Shown piece after piece: positions 47,640-55,748 of a DNA stretch of 64,000 nt (the stretch's first letter is position 1; each line of letters starts with the position of its first letter). Location: NCBI RefSeq assembly GCF_017876295.1, contig NZ_JAGINT010000001.1:3534001-3598000 (forward strand), read 5' to 3'. Position numbers and translations under genes: made by a program. The stretch comes from Kribbella aluminosa. GTDB lineage: Bacteria > Actinomycetota > Actinomycetes > Propionibacteriales > Kribbellaceae. The notes under the pieces were generated by a model. The model saw nothing but the letters and a program-made list of their open reading frames with translations. It had not been told where the DNA came from and made no database searches.

Positions 47640-48224
47640 ATGCGGAACGATCCGACGGTCGTCGACCTGGTCGCCAGGGCCAGGGACGGCGAGAAGAACG
47701 CCTGGGACGAGCTGGTCCAGCGGTACGCGCCGCTGGTCTTCTCGATCTGCCGGAGGTACCGGTTGGCGCAGTCCGACATCGACGACGTCGGGCAGAGCGT
47801 GTGGCTGCGGCTGGTCGAGCACCTGCCCGGTCTGCGGGAGCCGGCCGCGTTGCCGGGCTGGATCGCGACCACGACCCAGCGCGAGTGCTTCCGGCTGATC
47901 CGCGCCACCAGTCGCGTCGAGCCGGTCGACCTCGCGGAGTCCGCCGACGTACCGGAGCAGGCGATCGCGGAGGAGGAGGTACTGCGGCACGAGCGCGGCG
48001 CGATCCTGCGGACGGCGTTCGGTGAGCTGTCCCGCCGGTGCCAGCTGCTCCTGTCGTTGCTCATGCAGGACCCACCGGCGCCGTACGACGAGATCAGCCG
48101 GCGACTGGAACTACCGATTGGCAGCATCGGGCCGAACCGGGCCCGCTGCCTGACCAGGCTCCGGCAGACACCTGCGCTGGCGCGGCTGGCCGCCGATGGA
48201 CCCGACGACGGAACGAGGGGGTGA
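47640..48224 (+). CDS. ECF-type RNA polymerase sigma factor
   Basis: 194 aa. Sigma region 2 at about 25-90 (WDELVQRYAPLVFSICRRYR, DDVGQSVWLRLVEHLPGLRE, LPGWIATTTQRECFRLIRA) and region 4 at about 125-180 (LSRRCQLLLSLLMQDPPAPY, EISRRLELPIGSIGPNRARC). No SnoaL or other C-terminal extension. RBS GAGAGGGGA. Lies in an operon with the CHAT protease and the downstream 153-aa protein, which has the position of an anti-sigma factor. Confidence 0.88.
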   Translation: MRNDPTVVDLVARARDGEKNAWDELVQRYAPLVFSICRRYRLAQSDIDDVGQSVWLRLVEHLPGLREPAALPGWIATTTQRECFRLIRATSRVEPVDLAESADVPEQAIAEEEVLRHERGAILRTAFGELSRRCQLLLSLLMQDPPAPYDEISRRLELPIGSIGPNRARCLTRLRQTPALARLAADGPDDGTRG

Positions 48225-48228
48225 GATC

Positions 48229-48690
48229 GTGATCGACCCGGACTGGAACGACGACGAGAAACTGATCGAGGCGTTGCGGGCGGCCTTCGCCGCGGCGGAC
48301 GACGTACCGGCGGCGTTCGTCGACGCCGGCAAGGCTGCGTTCGCGTGGCGGACCATCGACGCCGAGCTGGCGGCACTCACCTACGACTCGGCGCAGCAAC
48401 CGCCGGCCGCGTTCGCGGTCCGCTCCGAGAGCGCGATGCTGCGATCGCTGACGTTCGCCTCGGACGGCTGGACGGTCGAGCTGGAACTCACCCCGGACGC
48501 CGTCCTCGGGCAACTCGACCCGCCCGAGGACGGCTCGGTGACGGCCCGCGGCGACGGTGGCACCCTGGTCAGCGCGGACATCGACGAGCTCGGCTTCTTC
48601 GTGCTCGGCCCGCCGCCCACCGTTCCGTACCGTTTGGTATGCACGCTGCGATCCGGTACGACGATCCTCACCGGCTGGATCACGCCGTAG
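48229..48690 (+). CDS. 153-aa partner of the sigma factor, possible inhibitor/CHAT substrate
   Basis: GTG 48229 with GAGGGGG 8 bases upstream, 4 bp after the sigma stop. N-terminal half helical with the conserved-looking AAFVDAGKAAFAWRTIDAEL (about 26-45); C-terminal half beta-rich (TFASDGWTVELELTPDAVLG, SADIDELGFFVLG) like a small Ig/transthyretin domain. No zinc anti-sigma motif and no membrane helix. I recognise the layout from other actinobacterial CHAT/sigma loci but know no assigned function. Candidate cytoplasmic anti-sigma factor cut by the CHAT protease. Confidence 0.7.
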   Translation: MIDPDWNDDEKLIEALRAAFAAADDVPAAFVDAGKAAFAWRTIDAELAALTYDSAQQPPAAFAVRSESAMLRSLTFASDGWTVELELTPDAVLGQLDPPEDGSVTARGDGGTLVSADIDELGFFVLGPPPTVPYRLVCTLRSGTTILTGWITP

Positions 48691-48699
48691 GGGTCCGGA

Positions 48700-49131
48700 T
48701 CAGGCGGCGAACACCTGCGAGTCGTCCGCGAACGCCTTGAACTCCAGGGCGTTCCCGGCCGGGTCGAGGAAGAACATCGTCCACTGCTCGCCGGTCTGCC
48801 CCTGGAACCGGACGTACGGCTCGATGACGAACTCGGTGCCGGCCGCTCGCAACCGCTCGGCGAACGCCTGGAACTCGTCGACGGCCAGGATCAGCCCGAA
48901 GTGCGGCACCGGTACGTCGTGCCCGTCGACCGGGTTGTGGATCCGCTGCGCGCGCTCGGGGGCGAGGTGGGTGACGAACTGGTGGCCGCGCAGGTTCCAG
49001 TCGATCCAGGTCTCGGAGCTGCGGCCCTGCTCGAGACCGAGGACCGCACCGTAGAAGTGCCGGGCCGCGTCCAGATCGTCGACCGGCATCGCGAGATGGA
49101 ACCTGGGGACAGGGGAGTCGAGAACCGTCAT
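48700..49131 (-). CDS. VOC-family (glyoxalase fold) protein
   Basis: 143 aa from ATG 49131. Two VOC modules: [20 protein letters not shown] (about 10-29) and [20 protein letters not shown] (about 80-99); metal-ligand candidates His in RFHLAMP, His in VPHFGLI, Glu in NALEFKAF. Similar to small VOC proteins annotated as glyoxalase/dioxygenase. It precedes the IclR-regulated aromatic cluster in the same direction as the regulator and may be part of it. Confidence 0.78.
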   Translation of the reverse strand: MTVLDSPVPRFHLAMPVDDLDAARHFYGAVLGLEQGRSSETWIDWNLRGHQFVTHLAPERAQRIHNPVDGHDVPVPHFGLILAVDEFQAFAERLRAAGTEFVIEPYVRFQGQTGEQWTMFFLDPAGNALEFKAFADDSQVFAA

Positions 49132-49139
49132 ACCCTCAT

Positions 49140-49961
49140 TCAAGCAGTCGTTTCGTCCCGCTGCTCGATCTCGACGTGCGGGCGGGACTGCCAGAGCGCC
49201 CACTCGGCGCTGACATCTCCGGCCGTGCGCAGCAGCAGCGGGAGATGGTCCTGCAGCAGCGTGTCCACCGACGTCTCCGCGGCGTGCACCGTCACGTTCA
49301 TCGCGGCCCGGACCGTGCCGGTGCCGTCGCGGACCGGCGCGGCGACCGAACGGACACCCGGCGCGAGCTCCTCGTCGGCCAGCGCCCATCCGCGCGCGCG
49401 GATCTCGGTGAGCTCGTCGCGCAGCTGCTCCGCGGTCCGGCCGATGTACGGCGGGAGCCCCGCGCGGCTCGGTTGTGCGAGTACGTCGGCCAGCGCGGCG
49501 GGGGAGAGCGCCGAGAGCAGGACCTTGCCCTGGGACGTCTGCGTCGCCGGGAATCGCGTGCCGATGTCGACGCGCAGCGCGATCAGCTTCGGCACCGACA
49601 CGCGGGCGACGTACACGATGTCGGAGCCGTCGAGCTGCGCCATCGACGACGACTCACCGGTGCGCGCGACGAGCGCCTCCAGGTGCGGTCGCGCGATGTC
49701 CCAGAGGCCGAGCGAACCGACGTACGCCATCCCGAGCGTCAGCACCTTGGGCGTGAGCTGGAACGCTCCGCCGGCGGTCCGGACGAAGCCGAGCTCCGCC
49801 AGCGTGAGCAGCAGCCGGCGCGCGGTCGGCCGGGCGAGGCCGGCCGCGGTCGCGACCTCGGACAGCGACATCGTGCGGTGGCCGGGGTCGAAGGAGGCGA
49901 GCACGTCCAGCCCGCGCGCGAGCGCCTCGACGAAGTCCGGACCCGCGCCACGGCCTGCCAT
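49140..49961 (-). CDS. IclR-family transcriptional regulator
   Basis: 273 aa. Winged HTH (about 30-65, [20 protein letters not shown]), IclR effector domain from about 90 ([40 protein letters not shown]). The sequence is closest in style to PcaR/PobR-type regulators of aromatic catabolism. Lies between the VOC gene and the amidohydrolase, all on the minus strand; probable regulator of the meta-cleavage cluster. Confidence 0.88.
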   Translation of the reverse strand: MAGRGAGPDFVEALARGLDVLASFDPGHRTMSLSEVATAAGLARPTARRLLLTLAELGFVRTAGGAFQLTPKVLTLGMAYVGSLGLWDIARPHLEALVARTGESSSMAQLDGSDIVYVARVSVPKLIALRVDIGTRFPATQTSQGKVLLSALSPAALADVLAQPSRAGLPPYIGRTAEQLRDELTEIRARGWALADEELAPGVRSVAAPVRDGTGTVRAAMNVTVHAAETSVDTLLQDHLPLLLRTAGDVSAEWALWQSRPHVEIEQRDETTA

Positions 49962-49976
49962 GTGTCCTCCTACCGA

Positions 49977-51422
49977 TCACTCGTCACCGAAGATGGTGCC
50001 ACGTGCCTCGCGGGTGGAGCCGGACTTGTAGGTCGTGTACTGGTACGGGTTGTCCAGCACCTCGCCCTCCGGCAGCTCCGGATTCATCCCGCTCTTCCAC
50101 GCCTCCTCGCCGAGTGTCGACCGCAGGTGCTCCACGGTCGCCTCGACTTCCCGTCGTACGGCGGGCAGGTCGCAACCGACGAGCTTGTGGTCCTGCTTCA
50201 CCACCCGACCGTCGACGACGACCGTGTGCACGTCGCCGCGCTGTGCCTGGAACGCGACGTGGCCGTACGGGTTGATCAGCGGGAACGAGACCGGTGAGGC
50301 GTCGTTCTTGATCAGGATCACGTCGGCCTTCTTGCCCGGTTCGAGGCTGCCGAGGTCATCGCGGCCGAGGGCCTTCGCGCCGCCTCGGGTCGCCCAGTCG
50401 ACGACGTGCTCGGCGCGCAGGTGGCTGTGCGTCACGGTGGCGCCCTTCAGATGCGCTTCCAGGTGCTCGCGGGCGCGATCGGCGCCGAGCGTACTGCGCA
50501 TCGCGCTGAACAGGTCGCCGCTCCACCACACGCTGGTGTCCATCGAGAGCGACACCGGGATGTTGTGCCGGCGGACCTGCCACGTGGGCGGGTAGCCCTG
50601 GCCGGCGCTCTGCTCGGACTCGGTGGAGACCGAGATCGAGCCGCCGGTCGCGGCGATCCGCTGGTACGAGTCGGTGGTCAGGGTGGCGGAGTGCACGTAG
50701 ATGTTCTGCGGCGTCATGAAGCCGTTCTCGTGCATGAGCTTGATGCCGTTGTCGTTGGTCGCACCCCAGACGCCGGCGTGCGTGGTGACCGGCAGGCCGA
50801 GCTCGCGTGCGACCTCGAACGCGGCGCGCTCCGGGAACTCCGGATCGCCGGTGACGTCGAACGCCAGCTGCAGACCGAGCTGCCCGTCGTCGCGCAGCCC
50901 TTCGAGGAACGCCCGTACGGCCGGGTCCGCGGTCCACTCCCACGGGCCTGCCTGGATGTTGCCGTAGGCAAGGACGAAGCGCCCGGGTACGGCGCGCAGC
51001 GCGTCCACGGCGGCCTCGGCGTGCTCGACGCTCTGCAGGCCGTGCGACCAGTCGACCGTGGTGGTCACGCCGGCTTCGAGGGACTCCCAGGCGGACGTCA
51101 GGTTGCCGGCATGGATGTCCTCGGGGCGGAAGGTCTTGCCGTGCTCGAGGTAGTACCAGACGAAGTACTGCGTGAGCGTCCAGTCGGCGCCGTACGCGCG
51201 CATCGCGGTCTGCCACATGTGCCGGTGGGTGTCGATCATCCCGGGCATCACGATGCCGCCGGTCGCGTCGACGACCTGGGTGCCGTCGGGGACGTCGAGG
51301 TTCGGGCCGACGGCTGCGAGCTGATTGTCGACAATCAGAACGTCGGCATTCTGCAGGACGGTGTGCTGATCGTCCATCGTCAGAACGGTGCCGCCCCGCA
51401 AGACGATCGGAGCTGTGCTCAT
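49977..51422 (-). CDS. amidohydrolase/deaminase (cytosine deaminase-like)
   Basis: 481 aa from ATG 51422 (GGAGGGGAC upstream). Composite beta-sandwich plus barrel: GIVMPGMIDTHRHMWQ gives the metal HxH pair (H66, H68); later VTTHAGVWG, HSATLTTDSYQ and SMDTSVWW hold the remaining His and Asp. Belongs to the TrzA/SsnA/chlorohydrolase group acting on N-heterocycles or amidines. Divergent from the CoA transferase cluster. Substrate unknown; an aromatic or heterocyclic precursor would fit the pathway. Confidence 0.85.
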   Translation of the reverse strand: MSTAPIVLRGGTVLTMDDQHTVLQNADVLIVDNQLAAVGPNLDVPDGTQVVDATGGIVMPGMIDTHRHMWQTAMRAYGADWTLTQYFVWYYLEHGKTFRPEDIHAGNLTSAWESLEAGVTTTVDWSHGLQSVEHAEAAVDALRAVPGRFVLAYGNIQAGPWEWTADPAVRAFLEGLRDDGQLGLQLAFDVTGDPEFPERAAFEVARELGLPVTTHAGVWGATNDNGIKLMHENGFMTPQNIYVHSATLTTDSYQRIAATGGSISVSTESEQSAGQGYPPTWQVRRHNIPVSLSMDTSVWWSGDLFSAMRSTLGADRAREHLEAHLKGATVTHSHLRAEHVVDWATRGGAKALGRDDLGSLEPGKKADVILIKNDASPVSFPLINPYGHVAFQAQRGDVHTVVVDGRVVKQDHKLVGCDLPAVRREVEATVEHLRSTLGEEAWKSGMNPELPEGEVLDNPYQYTTYKSGSTREARGTIFGDE

Positions 51423-51585
51423 GAGTCCCCTCCAGAGATGGCCGGACATGCGTCCGTATGACGGTCATTGGGGCGATGAGACTCACTCTCTGGCGACGGT
51501 CGTGCGGTGTCAAGAGGTCTTGACAGCCGGCTTTCGCGGTGTCGAGACTGATGGCGGACAGATGTCCGTGAATCCGGGAGGTTGT

Positions 51586-52713
51586 GTGAAGGGACCGTTG
51601 TCCGGGCTGCTGGTGGCCGACTTCTCGCGGATCCTCGCCGGTCCGTACGCGACCATGCTGCTCGCCGATCTCGGCGCCGACGTGATCAAGGTCGAGGCGC
51701 CCGGCGGTGACGACACCCGGTCCTGGCAGCCGCCGGTCCGGGACGGCATCTCGACGTACTACCTCGCGGTGAACCGGAACAAGCGGTCGATCGCGCTGGA
51801 CCTGAAGGACCCCACGGACCTGGCGGCGGCCCGGGAGCTGGCGCGCCGGGCCGACGTGCTGGTGGAGAACTTCAAGCCGGGCGGGCTGGCCCGGTTCGGG
51901 CTCGACTACGAGACCGTTGCCGAGGGCAACCCGCGGTTGGTCTACGCGTCGATCAGCGGGTTCGGGTCCGGGCCGCGGGGCGCGGAGCTGCCGGGGTACG
52001 ACCTGATCGTGCAGGCGATCTCCGGGCTGATGAGCCTGACCGGCGATCCGGGCGGGGAGCCGTTCCGGGCCGGGATCTCGGTGTTCGACGTGATGGCCGG
52101 GCTGCACGCGACGATCGGCGTACTGTCCGCGCTGCACCTGCGGTCGGAGAGCGGGCGCGGCCAGCATGTCGAGGTGAACCTGCTGTCGTCGGCGCTGTCC
52201 GGCCTGGTGAACCAGTCGAGCGCGTACGTCGCGGGCGGCGTGGTGCCGGAGCGGATGGGGAACAGCCACCCGAGCCTGTTCCCGTACGAGACGCTGCCGT
52301 GCGCGGACGGGGACCTGATCATCACCGCCGGGAACAACGGGCAGTTCCGCAAGCTGGTCGAGGTGCTCGGCGTACCGGAGCTGGCCGACGACCCGCGCTT
52401 CGACCGGAACGAGCAGCGAACGGCGAACCGCGAGGAGCTGCGGCCGCTGCTGGTGGAACGGCTGCGGACCCGGACCCGGACCGAGTGGTTCCGGGACATC
52501 ATCGCCGCCGGCGTCCCGTGCGGCCCGATCAACACCGTGGCCGGCGGGATCGCGTTCGCGGAGGACATCGGCCTGGACCCGGTGGTGACGGCCGGCGGGA
52601 TTCCCGGCGTACGCAACCCGATCACGTTCTCGGACAGCGCGGCGTCGTACCGTCTGCCGCCACCGTCGCTCGACGAACACGGAGGTGAGCTACGCAAATG
52701 GCTGATGGAATGA
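51586..52713 (+). CDS. class III (CaiB/BaiF-type) CoA transferase
   Basis: 375 aa from GTG 51586 (GGGAGG 4 bases upstream); ATG 51562 is an alternative. Family motifs: LLVADFSRILAGPYATMLLA (8-27), catalytic Asp in GYDLIVQAISGLMSLTGDP (about 144), VNRNKRSIALDLKDP. Transfers CoA between carboxylic acids. Overlaps by 16 bp the citryl-CoA-lyase-like gene, implying coupled activation and cleavage of one acid. Confidence 0.88.
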   Translation: MKGPLSGLLVADFSRILAGPYATMLLADLGADVIKVEAPGGDDTRSWQPPVRDGISTYYLAVNRNKRSIALDLKDPTDLAAARELARRADVLVENFKPGGLARFGLDYETVAEGNPRLVYASISGFGSGPRGAELPGYDLIVQAISGLMSLTGDPGGEPFRAGISVFDVMAGLHATIGVLSALHLRSESGRGQHVEVNLLSSALSGLVNQSSAYVAGGVVPERMGNSHPSLFPYETLPCADGDLIITAGNNGQFRKLVEVLGVPELADDPRFDRNEQRTANREELRPLLVERLRTRTRTEWFRDIIAAGVPCGPINTVAGGIAFAEDIGLDPVVTAGGIPGVRNPITFSDSAASYRLPPPSLDEHGGELRKWLME

Positions 52714-53468
52714 GGTTTCCTACGTCGTTGGGTACGTCCACTGCGGATGAGATCCGGCTGCTCGGGCAGGACCTCACGGCCGACCTGATGGGCAAGGTCG
52801 GATTCGGCGAACTCGCCTTCTGGCTGGTCGCCATGCGCCGCCCGACCCCGTCCGAAACCAGAGTCTTCGAAGCAGTCCTGGTAGCCCTCGCCGACCACGG
52901 CTTCACCCCGACCGCCATAGCCGCCCGCCTCACCTACCTCTCGGCCCCCGACTCCCTCCAGGGAGCCCTGGCCGCCGGCCTCCTAGGCGGCGGCAGCCGC
53001 TTCCTGGGCGTCACCGAAGACTGCGGTCAGTTCTTGCATGCTGCTCTGGACGGTCGAGCCGAGGCCGACTGGGACGCGCTCGCACTGGAGGTCGTCCGGA
53101 ATGCCAAGGCGGACGGGAAGTATGTCCCAGGGCTGGGGCATCCGGTGCACAAGGTGCAGGACCCGCGAACGCCTGTGCTGATCGGCATTGCGCGGGAAGA
53201 AGGGCTGGAAGGCCCGCATCTGAAGCTCTTCCAAGCCATCGGGCGGGTGCACGAGCAAGTACTCGGTCGGCGGCTTCCCTTGAACGGTGCCGGGGTTTGT
53301 GGGGCAGCGCTGGCCGACCTGGGGCTGCCGGTGGAGCTGTTGCGCGGGTTCGCGCTGCTCGCTCGCGCGGCCGGTTTGCTCGGGCAGCTCGCCGAGGAGC
53401 GACGGCGTCCGATCGGCATGGACGCCTACCTGACGATCGATCGCAACGCCGAGTACGTCGAGCCCTAA
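52698..53468 (+). CDS. citryl-CoA lyase/citrate-synthase-like protein
   Basis: 256 aa, shorter than citrate synthase (about 380-430) because the N-terminal large-domain part is reduced, as in citryl-CoA lyases. Catalytic blocks VPGLGHPVHKVQDPRTP (about 140-156) and LPLNGAGVCGAALADLGLP. With the CoA transferase it could cleave a citrate-like tertiary hydroxy acyl-CoA, for example from 4-carboxy-4-hydroxy-2-oxoadipate, replacing the usual aldolase; this is inference. Confidence 0.82.
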   Translation: MADGMRFPTSLGTSTADEIRLLGQDLTADLMGKVGFGELAFWLVAMRRPTPSETRVFEAVLVALADHGFTPTAIAARLTYLSAPDSLQGALAAGLLGGGSRFLGVTEDCGQFLHAALDGRAEADWDALALEVVRNAKADGKYVPGLGHPVHKVQDPRTPVLIGIAREEGLEGPHLKLFQAIGRVHEQVLGRRLPLNGAGVCGAALADLGLPVELLRGFALLARAAGLLGQLAEERRRPIGMDAYLTIDRNAEYVEP

Positions 53469-53478
53469 GGAGCACCAG

Positions 53479-54342
53479 ATGGCCACAGTCGCCGCGGTGA
53501 TCGCCTCCACCCACCATCCGTTCTACTACCGCGCGAGCACCGCGACCGGCGCCGACCGGCCGCCGTTCGCGGACGAGTGGGTGGCGAAGATCGAGGCGTT
53601 CCGGGAGACCCTGACCAAGGCCCGCCCGGACATCCTGGTGATGGTCGGCAGCGACCACTTCCACCAGTTGTGGCTGGACAACATGCCCCAGTTCCTGGTC
53701 GGCAAAGCGCCGTACTTCGACGCCAACTGGTACAACGAGGAACGCGAGTTCGGCCTGCCGCGGATGCGCCTCGCCGGTGACGAGCAGCTCGCCTCGCATA
53801 TCCTCCGCAACGGCCTGGACGCCGGCTTCGACCTTGCCTTCAGTAACGAACTGCGGATCGACCACAGCATCACCTGCCCGATCATCACCCTCCGGCCGGA
53901 CGCGGACCTGCCGATCGTGCCGATCTACACGAACATCTTCGCCCCGCCGCTGCCGCGCCCCGGGCGGTTCGTCGAGCTCGGCCGGACGATCCGGCGACTG
54001 GTCGAGTCGTGGCCGATCGACAAACGGGTCGCGATCATCGGGACCGGCCATCTGTCCCTGGAGCTGGGCGGACCGCGGCAGTTCGGTGAGCACGGGCCGG
54101 ACCCGGAGTTCGACCGCAAGGCCGTCGAGTGGATCGCGGGTGGGGACCTGGAGGGCTGCCTGTCCGAGGTGACCCTGGACAGCCTGCACCTGCCCGGGAA
54201 CGCGACGCACGGGTTCATGGACTTCCTGCTGATGATGGGCGTCGCCGGAGCCGGCGCGAAGGCGGATCATGTCGACTCGCTGGACCTGTTCCACACCATG
54301 GAGGCGTACTTCACCTGGTACCCGAACGGGGTGCCGTCGTGA
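53479..54342 (+). CDS. class III extradiol dioxygenase, catalytic (LigB-type) subunit
   Basis: 287 aa, RBS AAGGAG 8 bases upstream. Metal and acid/base residues in IASTHHPFYY (H12, H13), MVGSDHFHQLW (about 56-64) and GTGHLSLELGG (about 191). LigB fold for ring cleavage of protocatechuate, gallate or a similar catechol with Fe(II). Its small subunit is encoded 73 bp downstream. Confidence 0.88.
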   Translation: MATVAAVIASTHHPFYYRASTATGADRPPFADEWVAKIEAFRETLTKARPDILVMVGSDHFHQLWLDNMPQFLVGKAPYFDANWYNEEREFGLPRMRLAGDEQLASHILRNGLDAGFDLAFSNELRIDHSITCPIITLRPDADLPIVPIYTNIFAPPLPRPGRFVELGRTIRRLVESWPIDKRVAIIGTGHLSLELGGPRQFGEHGPDPEFDRKAVEWIAGGDLEGCLSEVTLDSLHLPGNATHGFMDFLLMMGVAGAGAKADHVDSLDLFHTMEAYFTWYPNGVPS

Positions 54343-54381
54343 ACGAGCGAAGCGAGTTCAGCAACAAGCAGAGCAGCATCT

Positions 54382-54421
54382 GCTCATCCGCGCCCGGAGC
54401 GAAGCGAGGACGCGGATGAGC
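54382..54421 (+). promoter_or_regulatory. 11-bp hairpin enclosing the LigA-type start codon
   Basis: GCTCATCCGCG (54382-54392) and CGCGGATGAGC (54411-54421) form a perfect stem; the loop holds GGAGCGAAGCGAGG and the ATG at 54416 is inside the second arm. An overlapping alternative stem GAGCA/TGCTC (54371-54375/54381-54385) would compete with it. Likely controls subunit translation. Confidence 0.55.
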
Positions 54422-54775
54422 AAGTACTTGCTGAACAAGTTCCTGTACACGGTCGATCGCGACCCGGAGCTCGTCGAGCGGTACCGGTCGGACGCGGCCG
54501 GGACGGTGGAGTGGTGGGAGCAGGAGCTGGCCAACCAGGTGCTGAACTGCGTGGTCGCGGAGCAGTCCACCTGGCTCGCGTTCACGGACGCGGAGCGGAA
54601 GGCGCTCCGCGAACACGACCACGTCGCGCTGTTCGAACTCGGGGCGCATCCGTTTCTCACGCTGACGCTGTTCATCGCGATGTTCGAGCGCGACCACGGC
54701 CCACTCGAATACCAAAAGGCCTACGGCCAAGCTCTGCAGCACCACTCGTTACCCTACCCGGACATCGCCACCTAA
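54416..54775 (+). CDS. extradiol dioxygenase small (LigA-type) subunit
   Basis: 119 aa, all-helical. YLLNKFLYTVDRDPELVERY, then VEWWEQELANQVLNCVVAEQ and FELGAHPFLTLTLFIAMFER match the LigA alpha subunit that covers the LigB active site. The start lies within a strong hairpin. Ends 9 bp before the oxidoreductase gene (overlapping RBS AAGGAGG). Confidence 0.85.
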   Translation: MSKYLLNKFLYTVDRDPELVERYRSDAAGTVEWWEQELANQVLNCVVAEQSTWLAFTDAERKALREHDHVALFELGAHPFLTLTLFIAMFERDHGPLEYQKAYGQALQHHSLPYPDIAT

Positions 54776-54784
54776 GGAGGCCGA

Positions 54785-55747
54785 GTGCGAGCCGCAGTAC
54801 TGCACACCCACGGTGAACCGCCGGTGCACGCGGATCATCCGGATCCGGTGGCCGGTGAGGGGCGCTCGATCGTCCGGGTGACGGCCGCGCCGATCGTGCC
54901 GCTGGACCTGCTGTGTGCCTCCGGTACGTCGTACTTCGGTGCGCCCGCGCTGCCGTATGTGCCCGGTGTGCAAGGTGTCGGCGTGGTCGAGGTGTCCGTG
55001 ACGGTCGCGCCCGGAACCAGGGTGTTCTTCGCGACGTCCGCCGGGATGGCTCCGGGCGACGGCAGCCTCGCCGAACGGGTCGCCGTACCGGATGGAGAGC
55101 TGGTTGTTCTCGAGGCGGGCGTGGCGGATACGTCGGTGGCGGCTATCGGGCTGTCCGGGGTAGCCGGGTGGATGGCGTTGACCTGGCGGGCGCGGTTGCA
55201 GCCGGGGGAGCGGGTGCTGGTGCTCGGCGGGGGTGGTGCGGTCGGGCAGGTGGCGATCGGGGCGGCGCGGGTGCTCGGGGCGTCGAGCGTGGTGGCCGCC
55301 GTACGGTCGGATGCTTCGCGGGAGCGTGCGGTGGCGGCCGGGGCCGACGAGGTGGTTGCCTTGAGCCCTGATATGGAGGAGTTGACGGCGCGGCTGGGTG
55401 GGCCGTACGACGTGGTGATCGACCCGGTGTTCGGCGTCGCCGCGACGGCTGCGGCGCGGGTGCTGGCGGATGGCGGTCGGCTGGTCAACCTCGGCGGGGC
55501 GTCGGGTGACGAGGCGGTGTTCTCGTCGTCCGTACTGCGGAGCAAGTCGGCGGGCGTGCTCGGCTACACGAACAACGCCCTGACCGCGGACCAGCGTCGC
55601 GACGCACTCACCGCCGTGCTGCAGCATGCCGCGGCCGGCGCGATCCGGGTCGCCCACGAGACGGTCGCACTCGCGGACGTCGCCTCGGCCTGGGAACGTC
55701 AGGCGACCGGCAGGACCTCCGGTCGCCTGGTGCTCACCTTCGGCTGA
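54785..55747 (+). CDS. quinone oxidoreductase/zinc-less MDR dehydrogenase
   Basis: 320 aa, GTG start with AAGGAGG 7 bases upstream. GroES-like N-domain (VRVTAAPIVPLDLLCASGTS) without Zn cysteines, Rossmann motif VLVLGGGGAVGQVAIGAARV (about 139-158), closing strand RLVNLGGASGDEAVFSSS. NADPH-dependent reductase of the QOR group. Last gene of the apparent meta-cleavage operon; might reduce a ring-fission intermediate. Confidence 0.82.
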   Translation: MRAAVLHTHGEPPVHADHPDPVAGEGRSIVRVTAAPIVPLDLLCASGTSYFGAPALPYVPGVQGVGVVEVSVTVAPGTRVFFATSAGMAPGDGSLAERVAVPDGELVVLEAGVADTSVAAIGLSGVAGWMALTWRARLQPGERVLVLGGGGAVGQVAIGAARVLGASSVVAAVRSDASRERAVAAGADEVVALSPDMEELTARLGGPYDVVIDPVFGVAATAAARVLADGGRLVNLGGASGDEAVFSSSVLRSKSAGVLGYTNNALTADQRRDALTAVLQHAAAGAIRVAHETVALADVASAWERQATGRTSGRLVLTFG

Positions 55748-55748
55748 G

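Noticed and set aside
43652..48690. CRISPR array or Cas gene near the CHAT protease
   Set aside because: No spaced direct repeats and no Cas-like protein anywhere in the window.
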